Source of the DNA: Hemileia vastatrix
Lineage: Eukaryota > Basidiomycota > Pucciniomycetes > Pucciniales > Zaghouaniaceae
DNA: 64,000 nucleotides
NCBI GenBank assembly: GCA_030280995.1
Contig: JASXTE010000001.1
Span: forward strand, 27,314,106-27,378,105
Direction of reading: 5' to 3'
Every line of letters starts with the position of its first letter. The stretch's first letter is position 1. The notes below the pieces were generated by a model. The model made no database searches. It was given only the letters and a program-made list of their open reading frames with translations, and was not told the DNA's origin. Position numbers and translations under genes: made by a program. Shown here one piece after another: positions 11,150 through 22,346 of the stretch.

Positions 11150-11315
11150 TGTGGCCAACATGTTTTTGTGAAAAAAAATCAGGAAAAAAGTGCTGATTTG
11201 AAGTCATAACTGACACCCATTTTGAAATAAGTAACTTTCATGCAAAATTTCAGTGCTGATTTTCTTTGAAATCCACACTTAAGTTAAGTGCGGATTTACC
11301 AGAACTGACACCCCC
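11150..11315 (-). repeat. Right terminal inverted repeat of composite A
   Basis: Reverse complement begins GGGGGTGTCAGTTCTGGTAA and contains GGGTGTCAGTTATGACTTCA and AATCAGCACTTTTTTCCTGA, matching 2982-3170. This arm keeps the G-run tip better than the left arm. A TA follows at 11316-11317. Confidence 0.75.
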
Positions 11316-11974
11316 TATTCTGTTTTTTTTGGTTTTTCTTTTTTTTTCTCTTCAAAAAAGTTTTTTCATGATCAATGAAAAGTAAATCATTAGGAAGGGA
11401 GGCTAAATATGGTAAAAAAAGGATTTAAAAAGATTTATTTTCTTTTCATAAATTTATAATTAATTAGTTATCAAAGATAATCATCAACTTTATGTAATGA
11501 GCCATTGGGATTTGCCTCTGTATAAAGCTAATCATTGAAACAATTAATGGATTGAATGAGTTCAGAATAAAATTCCATGTCAGATGTATTCTTTGACTTT
11601 GGTCACATCAGAACTCATTGGAAGGTAGTATTCTGAATGCCATTACTTTTAGTTTGTTGATTATCCTTTTTGATTTGTTTTATTATTAAATTATTAATTT
11701 AAAATAAAAAATTGGTAATCATTACCCCCTGCCATAGTAAATTTTAGGGGAGGGTATTGCCTTTTTTTTGTAATTTGGCTGGAAAATAAATTTTTTAGAC
11801 AATAAATAAAAAATTCCAAATTAAAAGATGAAAATAATAAAATAAATTATTTAATCACGGCCATTATTTTAAGAATAAAGATACACTTTTTAAAGAATAT
11901 AAGAGATATGTTAAAAGACTTTCACAAGGATGTAAAAGAAGAAATGAAAAAATGATTTGAGTAATTGTAGATAA
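11316..11974. other. AT-rich spacer with one inverted C-run/G-run unit
   Basis: No ORF. At 11705-11765 (attaccccctgccatagta, then ttttaggggagggtattgcc) lies a single unit of the kind found 3' of the Tet-like genes. It is probably the 3' flank of the transposase remnant at 11975-12517. Confidence 0.4.
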
Positions 11975-12517
11975 TCTGATGGAGCATATCACAGTGAAAA
12001 GTAAGTTTAATAAGTTTCTGAAAGAATTTAGAGTAAATTAAAGCTAAGTGTCCCAATTTGCTAGTGTGATTAGAATAATTTTTGACTTTAAGATAGTGGT
12101 TTGAGAAATAGAAGTGTTGGATATAGTGACAGGTTTTTTGACTTCTTCATCTTCATACAGCTCTAACCATTGATCTTTGAGGTCTGAAAGTAGTTTATGA
12201 AGTATATTTCAACAAAGAATTCAGTTGATTACTACCTTTATTTTGGTTTTATTTCTAAGAGGACTTCTTAACTCCCTTAAACTAGAAAAACAACCTTTCA
12301 AGATTCCAATAGAATTTTCAATATGAACATTTGTCTTTTCCAAATTGTTTTTGAACTTGGAATTTGGGCTTTCTTATGAATCTGTTCCCTAAAAAGAAGG
12401 AAGTAAATTCTTTTCATTCAAATAAGCAGAATCTTCAAAAATATACTGATCTTCATCAAATAATTTTTCAGATAATTTTGAGATTTGCATTCTTTGGAAG
12501 ATGTTGTAGAAAGAATC
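11975..12517 (-). pseudogene. PIF/Harbinger-like transposase 3' remnant (third copy, C)
   Basis: The minus strand parallels copy A from the block around 5240 to the end of the gene and its 3' flank. Shared stretches include the second Asp region (tttgatgaagatcagtat, then gattctgctta), the Glu region (cattctattggaatcttga in A-like form), agatcaatggttagagct, and atatgctccatc downstream. Frameshifts and stops are frequent. The 5' part is cut at about 12517 by the insertion that begins TTACAG, inside the codons for the CPGSFHDS-like motif. Confidence 0.75.
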
Positions 12518-13613
12518 TTACAGCTGCCTTGATGTAAGCAGAATACAAGGTAGTTGGATAAACACAAGAAAACCCTGTCCTTTTAAATAAAATAAGAGTT
12601 CACAATTAACTAAGCTAATAGGTCTACTTGATAAAGAAAGGCCATTTGACTATCTGAAAATTACAGTTTTGAGCTGTAGAATAAGTGTTCTTTTACTTTA
12701 GATGCAGAAAATACAACAGTAAAGTTGAACCAGAAAATTTATTTTAATGATTGATTATTTATATTTTTATGAAGTTTTTATTTTTGTGAAAAAGTGTTAA
12801 AATCAAATCCCTGAAGATGAGACCCTTACAATGATACCCTATAAGTTTATGTCAATGTGTTGAGGAATAACATTAATGAAATGTTATATAAAAGTGTTAT
12901 TTTTATAAGGGTATTACAATTTTTAAATGTTATGTAAATATAAGATAGTAGTTTTTGATTTATGCATTATTGGTTGTTTATGTTAAGGTATATTGATAGC
13001 TAGATTGTTAGACAGATGTCTATTCTAATTTTGAGTCTACAGCTATATATGCATAGTTAGGTCACATGCTTCATTTTCCCTGCCCAGAGCATCCCAGAGC
13101 TTGTCTGGAGTATCCCAGAGTTTGTACAGAAAGTGTATGGACTTCTGGACTCAATAAGAACCTTAAAAAATTAATTAAAAATATAAAAAAATTACATATG
13201 ATAGACCTACTTTTCCTCCTCATTCCAAAGTAATTTTTTAGTCTTCACAGCCCTATTCATCTAGGTAAAAATTATCAAAATTAAGTAATTATGAAAAATC
13301 AAAAATAATCAAAAATACTATATAAAATTATTAAGAATAGTATAAGAATAATAAAAATTACCTAAAATATTTAAAAGGTTCCTGATACTCCTTAATTTCA
13401 TTTCCATGCACTTTTAAGCCTATACTTGCATTCTGTAACTATTGAATATTTATTTAATCTTTAATTGTAAGATTAACCCTTTAACAGCATATAACCATCC
13501 ATTATTTTAAAAAAATTATATAAAATTAAATTGTATTTTCCAATTTTTATAATATCCATCCATAACCATCCAAGTATAATCCTTAGTTACATACTAATCT
13601 TTAGGCTTCCACA
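12518..13613 (-). repeat. LTR of Gypsy family F3, copy 1
   Basis: Shared with 23520-25508 (interrupted) and 61701-62812. The left boundary is common to all three (ttacagYYRccttkNtgtaa followed by gcagaat). The right boundary, seen from the minus strand, starts TGTGGAAGCCTAAAG. I infer a minus-strand LTR of about 1.1 kb because a TG start is found at the right end and an oppositely oriented ORF follows, as in the F2 element. It interrupts transposase copy C. The left limit may be at TGTAAG (12533) instead of 12518. No partner LTR is in the window. Confidence 0.55.
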
Positions 13614-13763
13614 TCCTCCCTCCAATAAAAATGTCCCCATTCTTAAGTTTTCATATTTGATTTAACACATATTCATCTTCTCTTCAACCTCTTCAACAAT
13701 CTACTCCAATCTACTCCTGAAAACAAATTTCACTTCAAATTTTCATCAACATTATTATAAAAA

Positions 13764-14006
13764 ATGTCTTCAAAAGATCTAGCTGTCCCATGTGAGCTTT
13801 GTGCCAAATACCAGGTTTCTTGTCTGATCTCTAACCCTGGCCTTCCTGGAAGAACTGCCTGTGATCTTTGCACACTTAAGAAAATCAAATGTAACAATTT
13901 ATTTATTTCTTCCAGGATTAATGTTTATACTAGCCCAAATTCCCTTCCTGACCTAACAATTCCTAATAAGACACCACAGAATATGGGAGGTGGACTTGCT
14001 AGCAAG
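13764..14006 (+). pseudogene. Zn2Cys6-like ORF, 5' part (F3 element, antisense to gag-pol by analogy)
   Basis: MSSKDLAVPCELCAKYQVSC, then a 12-residue spacer, then CDLCTLKKIKCN. The spacing is CX2CX6CX12CX2CX6C, matching the fungal Zn(II)2Cys6 pattern, although the basic Lys run sits in the second half rather than the first. It is homologous to the intact gene at 62936-63629. The frame is broken after the cluster by the 4.8-kb segment at 13994-18804; the rest of the gene resumes near 18805. Function unknown; it may bind nucleic acid. Confidence 0.65.
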
Positions 14007-14839
14007 TCTGCAACCTAGAGCTCAAATTATTATTTATTTGAGCATTAATTGAGGTGTTGATGAAGCTGTCAAGAAACATGAATGAATCTTTGTTGAAATC
14101 ACTGTGAAGAAAACTTGAATATTTACTGAATTTCAGTAAATCATTACATGAAAACATCTTGAAACGTGGCTAGTATGATTTTTTGAAAAAATGTTGAAAT
14201 AAGTGAACCCCATAAACTAACCAGGTTTATAAATAAATAAGATATAAAGTATTTTTTTCATTTTCATTCTTTTAAAATGAAAATCTTTTCAATTTATATT
14301 GAATCAAATTAAATTATACAATCACATAGGTTCTGAGCTCAAATATATAGATAAACTATTAAATATCATAAGAAATTATTAGAGAAAGAATATTTAATGC
14401 AGCAATACAATTAAAAAAAATTTCTTTTTATTAAAAATTTTGAGAAGAAACCATTATTTTTTCCTATTATATGACTATATAGTAATAAATCTTATGAAGA
14501 TTTAAAATATCTGTAGAAGGTAAGAAATTGTCAAAAATAAATGTTTGAAGAATTTTTTCAATCATATAATTTGTAATAGTTATATGTAGATATATAATTT
14601 TATCACAAGTAGGTGAATACAGTATATGTGTACTATTAATTTTTAAAAATGAGATGGATTTATCTTCCACATATATGAATGCAAATGTGAAAATTTAAAT
14701 TTTATTAAATCAAATTGTAGAATTCATTTTTACAAGAAAACTAGTGGTTATTTTGTGTTCAATTAATCACACTTTCCATTTGATGTAACTTAGTTATTTA
14801 ATTTCTCTAGTAAGTCAGTTTTTTTGTAAAAAATCTTTT

Positions 14840-15410
14840 CCATTCCTCTCCTATCCTTTCCATTTTAATAAACTCAAAAATATCTCCCTCTCTCATTTTC
14901 AGCCTCTTAAACTCATGTTCTTATCCTTCTCACACCCTTTCTTCTCCCCATCTTATCCTTTCTCAACCCTCTCCACAATTTCTAATCGCTTTCACCTCCT
15001 TCCAAGCCACTCTCTACCCCTTTTAATCCATGAAAAGCAAGGCATTCTGGAGTGAGGGAAAAAATATCTTCAAAGTTAAATGAAAAGGGTGAGTTGACAG
15101 GTGGAGAAGGTAAGAAGGGGTGAGGATGGAATAAAATGGTGTAGAAAGGGTTGGGAGGGTAGCAAAAGTGGCAGTGAGGGGTGCAAATGGTAATAAGATG
15201 TATGGATCAGGATGGGAATGGTATAAAAATGTTTATTAAAGATGGGGAGGGCAGAGAAAGAATTTGAATGGATTTCAAAGGCTTCAGACAGTAGTGAAAG
15301 GGGTGTATGATATGGGAATGGTAGTAAAAGGGGTGAGAAGGGGTGGTGAAGCCTGGAGAGAGGGTAAGAAGGGGTGATTGAGGGAGCAAAAAAAGTGAAA
15401 AAAGTATCAT
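14840..15410. repeat. Pyrimidine-rich tract followed by purine-rich tract
   Basis: 14860-15030 is dominated by C/T on the plus strand, and 15080-15400 by G/A with frequent ggggtg and aagggg. The minus-strand ORFs here (Pro/Leu/Ser-rich) reflect composition only. It resembles the foldback at 6290-7070 but is weaker. Confidence 0.5.
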
Positions 15411-17718
15411 GGTGTACTCTGACGTTTGGCCAAAAATCAGAGCACACTATCATTTAAAATTGCTGACTACAGACACAGTTGTAGTTGGATCAAATGAGGA
15501 CTGGTTGAAAGTTGTAAATTTCTTATCTTGTGAGAACACAGATTCATAGAAGTTTTTAAATTTACAAATGTGGCATTTTCTGATTTATGGCAATTTATAA
15601 ACCTTGTTCAATTAAAAATAAAGCTGTCTTGTATCATTTGAAAGAGTACTATATTCCAAAGAATAAGCATTTATATATAAAAATTAAAAATGAAATAAAA
15701 TCACAAAAATATCACATATAATTTCATGGAAAATGATTACTAATTATGCTTATAATTAGAAATTATTATGAAAAAAAAATTTAAACAAAAAAAACCATAT
15801 TCAAATTCAAACCATTGATATTGACATAAGGTGAAATTTCTTATCTTTTATTTCAACATTCAGCTCTGTTGAAGATGTGCAGAACAGATTTAATATGCAT
15901 TTTTGGGTTTGAAAACAAAAATAACACAATTTTTTTTGCTATATCCCACCTTTAAGCTTGATTTTTTACCTTTATAGTGTTATATATACCTGAATGAATA
16001 CATGTAATTATCACAAATTTAAGAAAAAAAAATAATTATATGTCTCAAAATATATATTATTATTTATTCAACAGGAGTAAACTTTTTTTTACTACTCTTC
16101 ATTACTAAATATATTTTATGTCAATGAAAATATACATTTTGCAAAAATATTATATCTAGGATTTCATGTAACTTAGATTGAACTCTCAGTGTGATCCAGT
16201 TTCTGAATTTTCTTGAAGCTTACTTAAAGTTTAATTTGTTTTAAAAATATTTTTGAGTTTTATGTCAGATTTTTTAAAGTATAAAAAATTATATTTCTTG
16301 ATCAAAAGGATTTACGTTGAATGCTACATGAATTGTTGGAAATCAATATACCTTTGAATAATCTTGAAATATTTTTTGATTCAAAAAACATGCATTTGAA
16401 TTTCACTATATTATAGTGTAACATTTTTCAAATTATAGATTAAGGGAAGCACTCATCTTGGTTTTTTTTTGAACTATACTACATAAGATAATTTATCTAA
16501 TTTTAAGTTTATGTTTTAGAAACTTTCAAAGAGGAAATTTCTTGTTAAAAACATAAATGATAAAATTCCTTCTGAGTATGCATTACTTTTTTTAAAACCA
16601 TATATCTAAGTTTTAATGAAAAATGAATGGAAAAACTAATTTAATATATCAATTAAAAATCTCTTTTCACCAATTGAGACTTAATTATAAAATAAGCCAA
16701 TGTCCTTAATTTTTTTATCTAAATAGTTGAAATAATTTTTGTTTGTATGAAGTTTATTAATAATATACTAACTTAATTACTAGATAAGGGATATACCAAA
16801 GAGAATATATTTAGTCTTTTATTGAGAAAAAATATCAAATATAATGTAATTTATAGATTTAATTGTTCAATTTCATAAAAATCAAATATATTACTTATTA
16901 ATTGGATTATCCAATTTCTAATGAAAAGCTAAAATTTCTTAAAATTCTATTTATTTCACCTGAGACTTGTGTGTACTTTTTAAGCTGTTAACTATGCTGG
17001 TGAAAACTTTTGATTCCATAAGACAAGAGTTCCCACCTATGCCTTCAAACTCTATTTAAAGTTTATAATAAATAAATCAAATTATTTAAAATAAATATTT
17101 GAACTATTTTCTTAATTTTAAATTTTTTTTAATATGTTGATTTTCTAGGAAAATAACTCAAATTATCTATTGTATATATTTTTAAAAAAAATTTCATAGT
17201 GAGTTTTTCATAAAAAAACAGGTAAAATTATAAAAAAATCAGTCTTCCTTTTCAGTAGAGTGACTTAAAAATAATACAGCCTAAAATTGAGCCTTGAATA
17301 ACCTCTTTTCAAATATAAACACTATCTATAATTTGTGGTTAAAATTTCAAGGTGTATACTATTTGTATCCACAAAATTAGTATTCATGAACATAATAACA
17401 TTAAATTTAAATTTGAAGAAATATTTATTGGCTTATCTTTGTTCCTAGTTTACAATTAAAGGTTCTTTTGAGTTGTATGTTTTCTCAAAATTAGAGATTC
17501 ACTGATTAGTGATTTATTTCTTCAATTCCATGAGATTCATTTTTTAATCTAATAGATCCAACAGAATATTAATGGAAAAAATTCAAGAGGTTTAGAATTT
17601 GAGATATTCATTGTATTTAATTGAGATATCATATATATTGATTTTGCAGTTGAGGAATCACTATAAATATAAAAATTTTGAAATTAATTTCCTCAATCTT
17701 TTTCTTATTTTTTTAATA

Positions 17719-17916
17719 GGGGGTATCAAAGTTAGAAATATTCCATTTTACAATACCTCTTTTTTCAACCATATCAGCCATGATTATTTTTTAAAATATG
17801 CCATATTGTTCCCCCAAAACACCTTTTAACTAAGGATTAATGTCAAGTTTGTGGCCTTCTTTTTGTGTTGTGAAATACATTTTTAATAATTACACATTTC
17901 TAGCTTTGATACCCCC
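17719..17916 (+). mobile_element. MITE copy 1, PIF/Harbinger-type ends
   Basis: Ends GGGGGTATCAAAGTTAGAAAT and ATTTCTAGCTTTGATACCCCC are inverted repeats around an approximately 200-bp non-coding body. If the adjoining A/T is counted as part of the ends, AAT duplicates flank it (17715-17717, 17918-17920). The tip resembles the GGGGGT ends of the composite transposons, so mobilisation by their transposase is plausible. Confidence 0.75.
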
Positions 17917-17982
17917 TAATTTACAAAGTCCAACAAAATTATCAGAAAATACCATTTTCAGAATTAGGTTTACTTTAAATAA

Positions 17983-18181
17983 GGGGGTATCAAAGTTAGA
18001 AATTTGTAGTTATATATAAGGTATTTCACAACACAAAAAGAAAGCCACAAACTTGACAGTAATTCTCTGTTAAAACAGTGTTTTTGGGGCACAATATGGC
18101 ATATTTTAAAAAATAATCATGGTTGATTTGGTGGAAAGATGAGGTATTTTGAAATCAAAGATTTCTAACTTTGATATCCCT
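17983..18181 (-). mobile_element. MITE copy 2, inverted relative to copy 1
   Basis: Same family as 17719-17916 in opposite orientation, 66 bp away. Ends are GGGGGTATCAAAGTTAGAAA and (right, decayed) CTAACTTTGATATCCCT. Flanked by an exact TAA duplication (17980-17982 and 18182-18184), the classic PIF/Harbinger target duplication. Confidence 0.8.
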
Positions 18182-18804
18182 TAATATAAATCAGATATTA
18201 TTCATTTATTAGTAATTGGTTATATCAAACTAGAAGGGTGCTTCTTTTAGTAAAAGATTAGAAAATAACACATTACTTTTTCTTTTTTGGCTGTGTGCAT
18301 TTTGTACCAATTTATAGAATCAAAATTTAAGAGCTCTGATGGTTAAATGTATTGATAATTTAATTCATTCAAATTCAAGAAATAATATTGTATAATCTTA
18401 AAATTTATATATGAGATAAAACAAAACTTCACCTTATATATTTTTACTAATAATATTTCTTTTGTGAGCTTTTAAACAGCACATATGTGCTATAAAAATG
18501 AAACCTGTTGATAATTATCATTGTTAAAAATTTTCTTTTTAAATTATTCAAAAAATCAAAAATAAGGATTATGAAAAAAAATCAATTTTATGTCTTTTTT
18601 TTAAAGTAGAACTCAAAAAAATAATCCAAATATATTTTATTTGGGAATAACATGGATTAAGCAGATTCATAAATTTTTAGTGTACTTATTTCTATCCAGT
18701 TTTCATTTGATTTTCACAATTATTTCAGTATATTTTCATCTATCAATCATGAAGAGCTCATGCTGAGTTCTATCTGACTTCAAGTTGAGGACTTGCTAGC
18801 AAGT

Positions 18805-19313
18805 TCCCCCCAAATATTGTGTATGAGAGACTATAGAAAATCCCCACCTTCCTCAGAAATATAAAGGCCAATACAGCTTCATTCTCTAAAAAATCTAATC
18901 CTGAGCTTCCACATCCTTCTCAAGATCCTAATATAATAATGCAAGTTTCTCCCTTCAGCTTTGCTGAAACCTTATTTCCTGGCTCTAAGAGTTAGCCCAT
19001 TATTTGATCTTAATAATTCACCTACTAATTATAAATACAACTACAATTCTCTTCCAACTCTAAAAATTTCTCCTAAGATAATGAAATTACCAATAATGAT
19101 GATGTTGGCCAGGTGCAGATTGATTAAATTAATCATTATCCAAAATTTCATAGATATCTCCCTCTAGAATTTTGTGATTACATGAAGAAAAAAATCTTAA
19201 CTTATTTTCAAGAAACCCTGGCTGATAATAATAAAGATCTTATGAAGAGAAGAATATTGATACTACATTTTGATACTGATGATAAAAGATCTCAGAGAGA
19301 TTCTTTATTTTGA
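18805..19313 (+). pseudogene. Zn2Cys6-like ORF, 3' part (continuation of 13764)
   Basis: Parallels the second half of 62936-63629. Near 18941-18990 the text ttcagctttgctgaaacctt, then atttcctggctctaa matches the end of that gene's exon 1 (FAETMFPGSK). After an intron-like stretch, 19098-19313 (gatgatgttggccaggtg..., tattttcaagaaaccctgg, cttatgaagagaagaatatt) matches exon 2. Stops and small indels break the frame. It shows the 4.8-kb segment inserted into a formerly continuous gene. Confidence 0.6.
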
Positions 19314-19449
19314 CTGATCTTCTCTTCTTTAAAATTTAATTTTAGTTCTTTAGTTCTTATAGAAATTTTTTTCTGGTTGATCCAATTCTTCTGTCTAACT
19401 TTACTTGAAATAATTTTGAAATAAATTTTAAATAAACTGTATTTACATT

Positions 19450-19610
19450 GTGATGATTCCAATACTGAGAGAAAGGTTTGAATTTCTTCAGACTCCCCTC
19501 TACCAATCTCTCCTTGGTCACAGTATGAGAGAGTGGGCTCCTCACCCACTGAGCTGATTACTTAGATTCCATTCCTGCCATAAGGTCCTCCAAGCTTCTA
19601 CCTATATAGT
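19450..19610 (+). repeat. Conserved F3 segment downstream of Zn2Cys6-like gene, copy 1
   Basis: Matches 63745-63930: gtgatgattccaatactgag, aaggtttgaat, cttcagactcc, cataaggtcctccaagcttc. In the better copy the core ggtttgaatccc resembles a tRNA B-box. Non-coding. Confidence 0.55.
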
Positions 19611-20280
19611 CTTCCAATGAGACCCACTATTATTCAAACTCCTATTCAACTTCAATTATTCAGCATCACAACATTCAAATAATTTTCTAACCCTTTAGAT
19701 CATTCCTAACATTTGTCAAAATTCTTCATATTTGCCAGACTTTCTTTGCACATTTATTTTCAACCTTTAACAATCTCCAAAAATAAATGTTAAATTATCC
19801 ATTTTCTTTACCCATAATAAGTTCCTATTATGAAATCTACATTTACTTAAGTTAGTTGCTTTACATCCATTAATGACTGAGTTGTCAAAATGAGTGAGTA
19901 TCAGTATGAGTCCTGATGAACCAGTGATAAAATAAAAAATTGCTGAATTGAATATTCAAATGCATTTAAATTCTCTTCTATAAGCCTTAAGAAACCAAAA
20001 CTTTTATCAATTTCCAGTTTATAGTCTTGGTGGACTAACCCATCTGCAAATTCCTACATAAATTGTCTATATAAAGAATGAATTGCCAGTTTAAGGTCAT
20101 GGGGGAACAAAGAGAGTTTATTGTTGTTTGTTTCAAGTTTATGGTCATAACGGACCAAAAATTCCATTTATTAAAACTTCCTACTAGTGAACTTGAGCCA
20201 AAATTTTGAAACTATCCTTTTTCTCTATTTTCTATCCTCATATACAGGTTATCTGTTCCAGCCTAATTATCAACTTTTCA
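19611..20280. repeat. Probable 3' LTR area of minus-strand F4 Gypsy element
   Basis: No coding content. By analogy with F2, the LTR should lie left of the plus-strand ORF at 20281. A short motif recurs: agtttatagtcttggtgga (about 20018), agtttaaggtcatgggggaa (20090), agtttatggtcataacggac (20148), and agtttatagtctcaga (22012). I could not fix LTR boundaries because no second copy is present. Confidence 0.3.
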
Positions 20281-21430
20281 AGATGACTCCTTCCAACTTC
20301 ACTTCTTGTAAAAATCAAGACTGTTACTAATTCCAATTTATCCATCAAGAGTGCACCTACACCTACAAACTGAAAAGGCACACCTACAATAGGGCATGCT
20401 CCAACTTTTTTGAAAAGAAAAGGAAATTTTCTGGCCTCAAATATGGCTCATTCCCATTTCCAGCCACCAGATTCTCTTCCCACTTTCATCCTTCTACTCC
20501 ATCTCCTAAATCCTCTACCTCCAAAACTCCAGCCCCTTTTACACCTTCTGCCTTCTTGACTCAGAATCTCTGGGTCCTCCTTCATCTGCTCCTTTTGCTG
20601 CTCCATCTCTTCAATCAAAGCTCTCTTATACCATCCCTAGAACTCCTACTGCTCTTAAAGCTATGTTAAATCTTTGTCCATCTATATCTGTTCAGGGTGT
20701 TTCTCTTTCTCCATCTATTATCTCTCCACAACCTGTAACAAATCCTATACCTCAACCTAATTTCAGCTGCCCCCATCATCCATTTTCTTTTACTTCTTAA
20801 AAAAGACCTAGATCTCCTAGTCCTCCAGTATTAGGCTGCAACAAAAGACCAATTTCAATAGTCAAAGGTCCATCAATTCCTATACAAACTTCTAACTTCC
20901 TAATGTTCCTCAAAACACCTTCTCATCATAACATGCTTAACCTCTATTCATCCCTTATTGAAGCAAATGTTCTACCAAGTCTGCCATTGAACTTTTATCT
21001 TGACACTATTGATTCTAGGGAGTAACAAATTCTTATTTCACTCTATATTTTAAGATATTTGAATTTATACTCTTGTCCTAAAACAGATTCTTCTGAATCT
21101 GTTTATTCCCCATCCGATTATTATATACCAGATCCAGAACCATCTTCTGCTTCTGTAAAATGCCACAAAGTCACCCAAAAATTATATTTAATGTTCAATG
21201 CTAATCTGACCCATTATAAAGATTATACTCCTAAAGATTGAGCAGAAGTATACACCAGGGAACAAGTCTTGAGATGAAATTTTAAAATGGTCACTTGGCT
21301 GAAGCACAAACAAGAGCATAAACTAGAAGAAATAAAGAAATTCACTAGATCTTCTCCTGAAACTTTCACTGTACCTTCTTTGTCAAGCAGAAAACTTCTA
21401 TAGCTCTTCTAGCTCCTTGATAAAAAATTA
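20281..21430 (+). pseudogene. Unknown ORF oriented opposite to the F4 integrase, decayed
   Basis: From MTPSNFTSC at 20281 a plus-strand coding-like reading can be followed through frameshifts: Cys-containing start (SCKNQDC..., QECTYTYKLKRHTYNRACS), a Pro/Ser-rich middle (20450-20760), and a C-terminal part with an open frame at 21059-21241 (NLYSCPKTDSSESVYSPSDY). It then ends in a Lys-rich tail near 21430. No family recognised. Its place, between the expected 3' LTR and the integrase gene of a minus-strand Gypsy element and on the other strand, parallels the Zn2Cys6-like ORFs of F2 and F3. The cysteine spacing does not clearly match them. Confidence 0.4.
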
Positions 21431-22346
21431 AAAGAAACTAAAAAAAATTATATAAAATCATCTAAATTTAATATTATTATTATTATTATTTTTTATTTTT
21501 TATTTTTTTATTTTTTATATTTTTCAATGTATTTTAAACACATAAATAAAGTTTGTAAAGAAATATTTGAAATAGAAAATATATAAAAATATAAATTTAA
21601 AATAAATTTTATGAAATAAAAAATATTTTTAAAAGATGTCCTAAAATTCAAAAATTAAAATTAAATATATAAAGATTTCCCCAGTCACTTGATGAGCAGT
21701 ACCCCTGACATTATACCCACATCCAAGTGCACCTTAATGTGGGATACACAGGAAAGAAGTTGAAAATAAAACATAAATAAATTTAAAAAATTTAAAAAAC
21801 ATAAAAAAAAAAATATAGAAATGATCACTGGGTGGGCTCCCTCCAATTTTTAAAAATGATTGGAGACCACCAGTGAGAATTATCCCTGAAAAAATTAAAT
21901 TTTAATAAAAATAAAAAACTCAAACATAAAATATCAAAAATTAGAAATAAAATAAAATCTTGAATCTTGCATTGGAACAAGTGTAATTGTTGATGTTGTA
22001 GTAATCCAGTTTATAGTCTCAGATAACTTCCAATATAAAAAAAATAAAGCCAGGATTCAACTAGAAACAGGGAGACTATGGTAACAAACATTGTGGGGTA
22101 ATTATCTATAGAGCTGCCAGCCCATCAATTACTCCCAAACATTCCAATATTTAATTTAGAAGATAAATCTGTGAACACTTCTTCCAAAAAAAATAATTAC
22201 TTTCTGACACAAAATTTTCACCATAAAATTTTGGAAATTTGAATATAATGATTGTTTTTCTTAATGATATTTGTTATTTTATACTCTTTGTGGAGTATTC
22301 TTCCTAAACAATAGCTGAGTAGTTCATCCTCATTTAAGAGTTAGAT
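21431..22346. other. AT-rich non-coding stretch 3' of the F4 integrase
   Basis: Homopolymer- and TA-rich (21470-21660), with no supported ORF. A short inverted repeat, caccagtgagaattatccct against gatcactgggtgggctccc, is suggestive but weak. Probably part of the F4 element. Confidence 0.3.

Larger units (their letters stand above)
2982..11315 (+). mobile_element. Composite DNA transposon A: PIF/Harbinger-like transposase + Tet/JBP-like dioxygenase + Myb/SANT-like protein
   Basis: The element is bounded by long imperfect inverted repeats (2982-3170 and 11150-11315). The right tip reads, inverted, GGGGGTGTCAGTTCTGG; the left tip is a decayed version (TAAGGTATCAGTTCTGG). A TA dinucleotide flanks both tips. 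PIF/Harbinger elements normally have a 3-bp TAA/TTA duplication; the left flank is TTA and the right is TAT, so the duplication is not exact. Inside are a transposase pseudogene (4587-5715, +), a Tet-like pseudogene (7322-8679, +) and a convergent Myb/SANT-like pseudogene (9495-10764, -). Composite B (46929-61151) has the same order and orientation, so I read the three genes as cargo of one element. Exact ends could shift by a base or two. Confidence 0.7.
13994..18804. mobile_element. 4.8-kb AT-rich insertion with palindromic inverted ends
   Basis: Both ends carry the 14-bp palindrome ACTTGCTAGCAAGT. Beyond it the inverted ends still match in part: left GCAACCT, right (inverted) TCAACTT. The segment splits a Zn2Cys6-like gene whose two halves flank it. 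It has no credible coding region. It contains two MITEs in opposite orientation (17719-17916 and 17983-18181) and a polypurine/polypyrimidine tract (14840-15410). I cannot assign a superfamily, and a target duplication separate from the palindrome is not visible. Confidence 0.5.

Noticed and set aside
15076..15453. 125-residue Leu/Pro/Ser/His-rich ORF on the minus strand
   Set aside because: Reflects the polypurine tract; no domain or homologue in the window.
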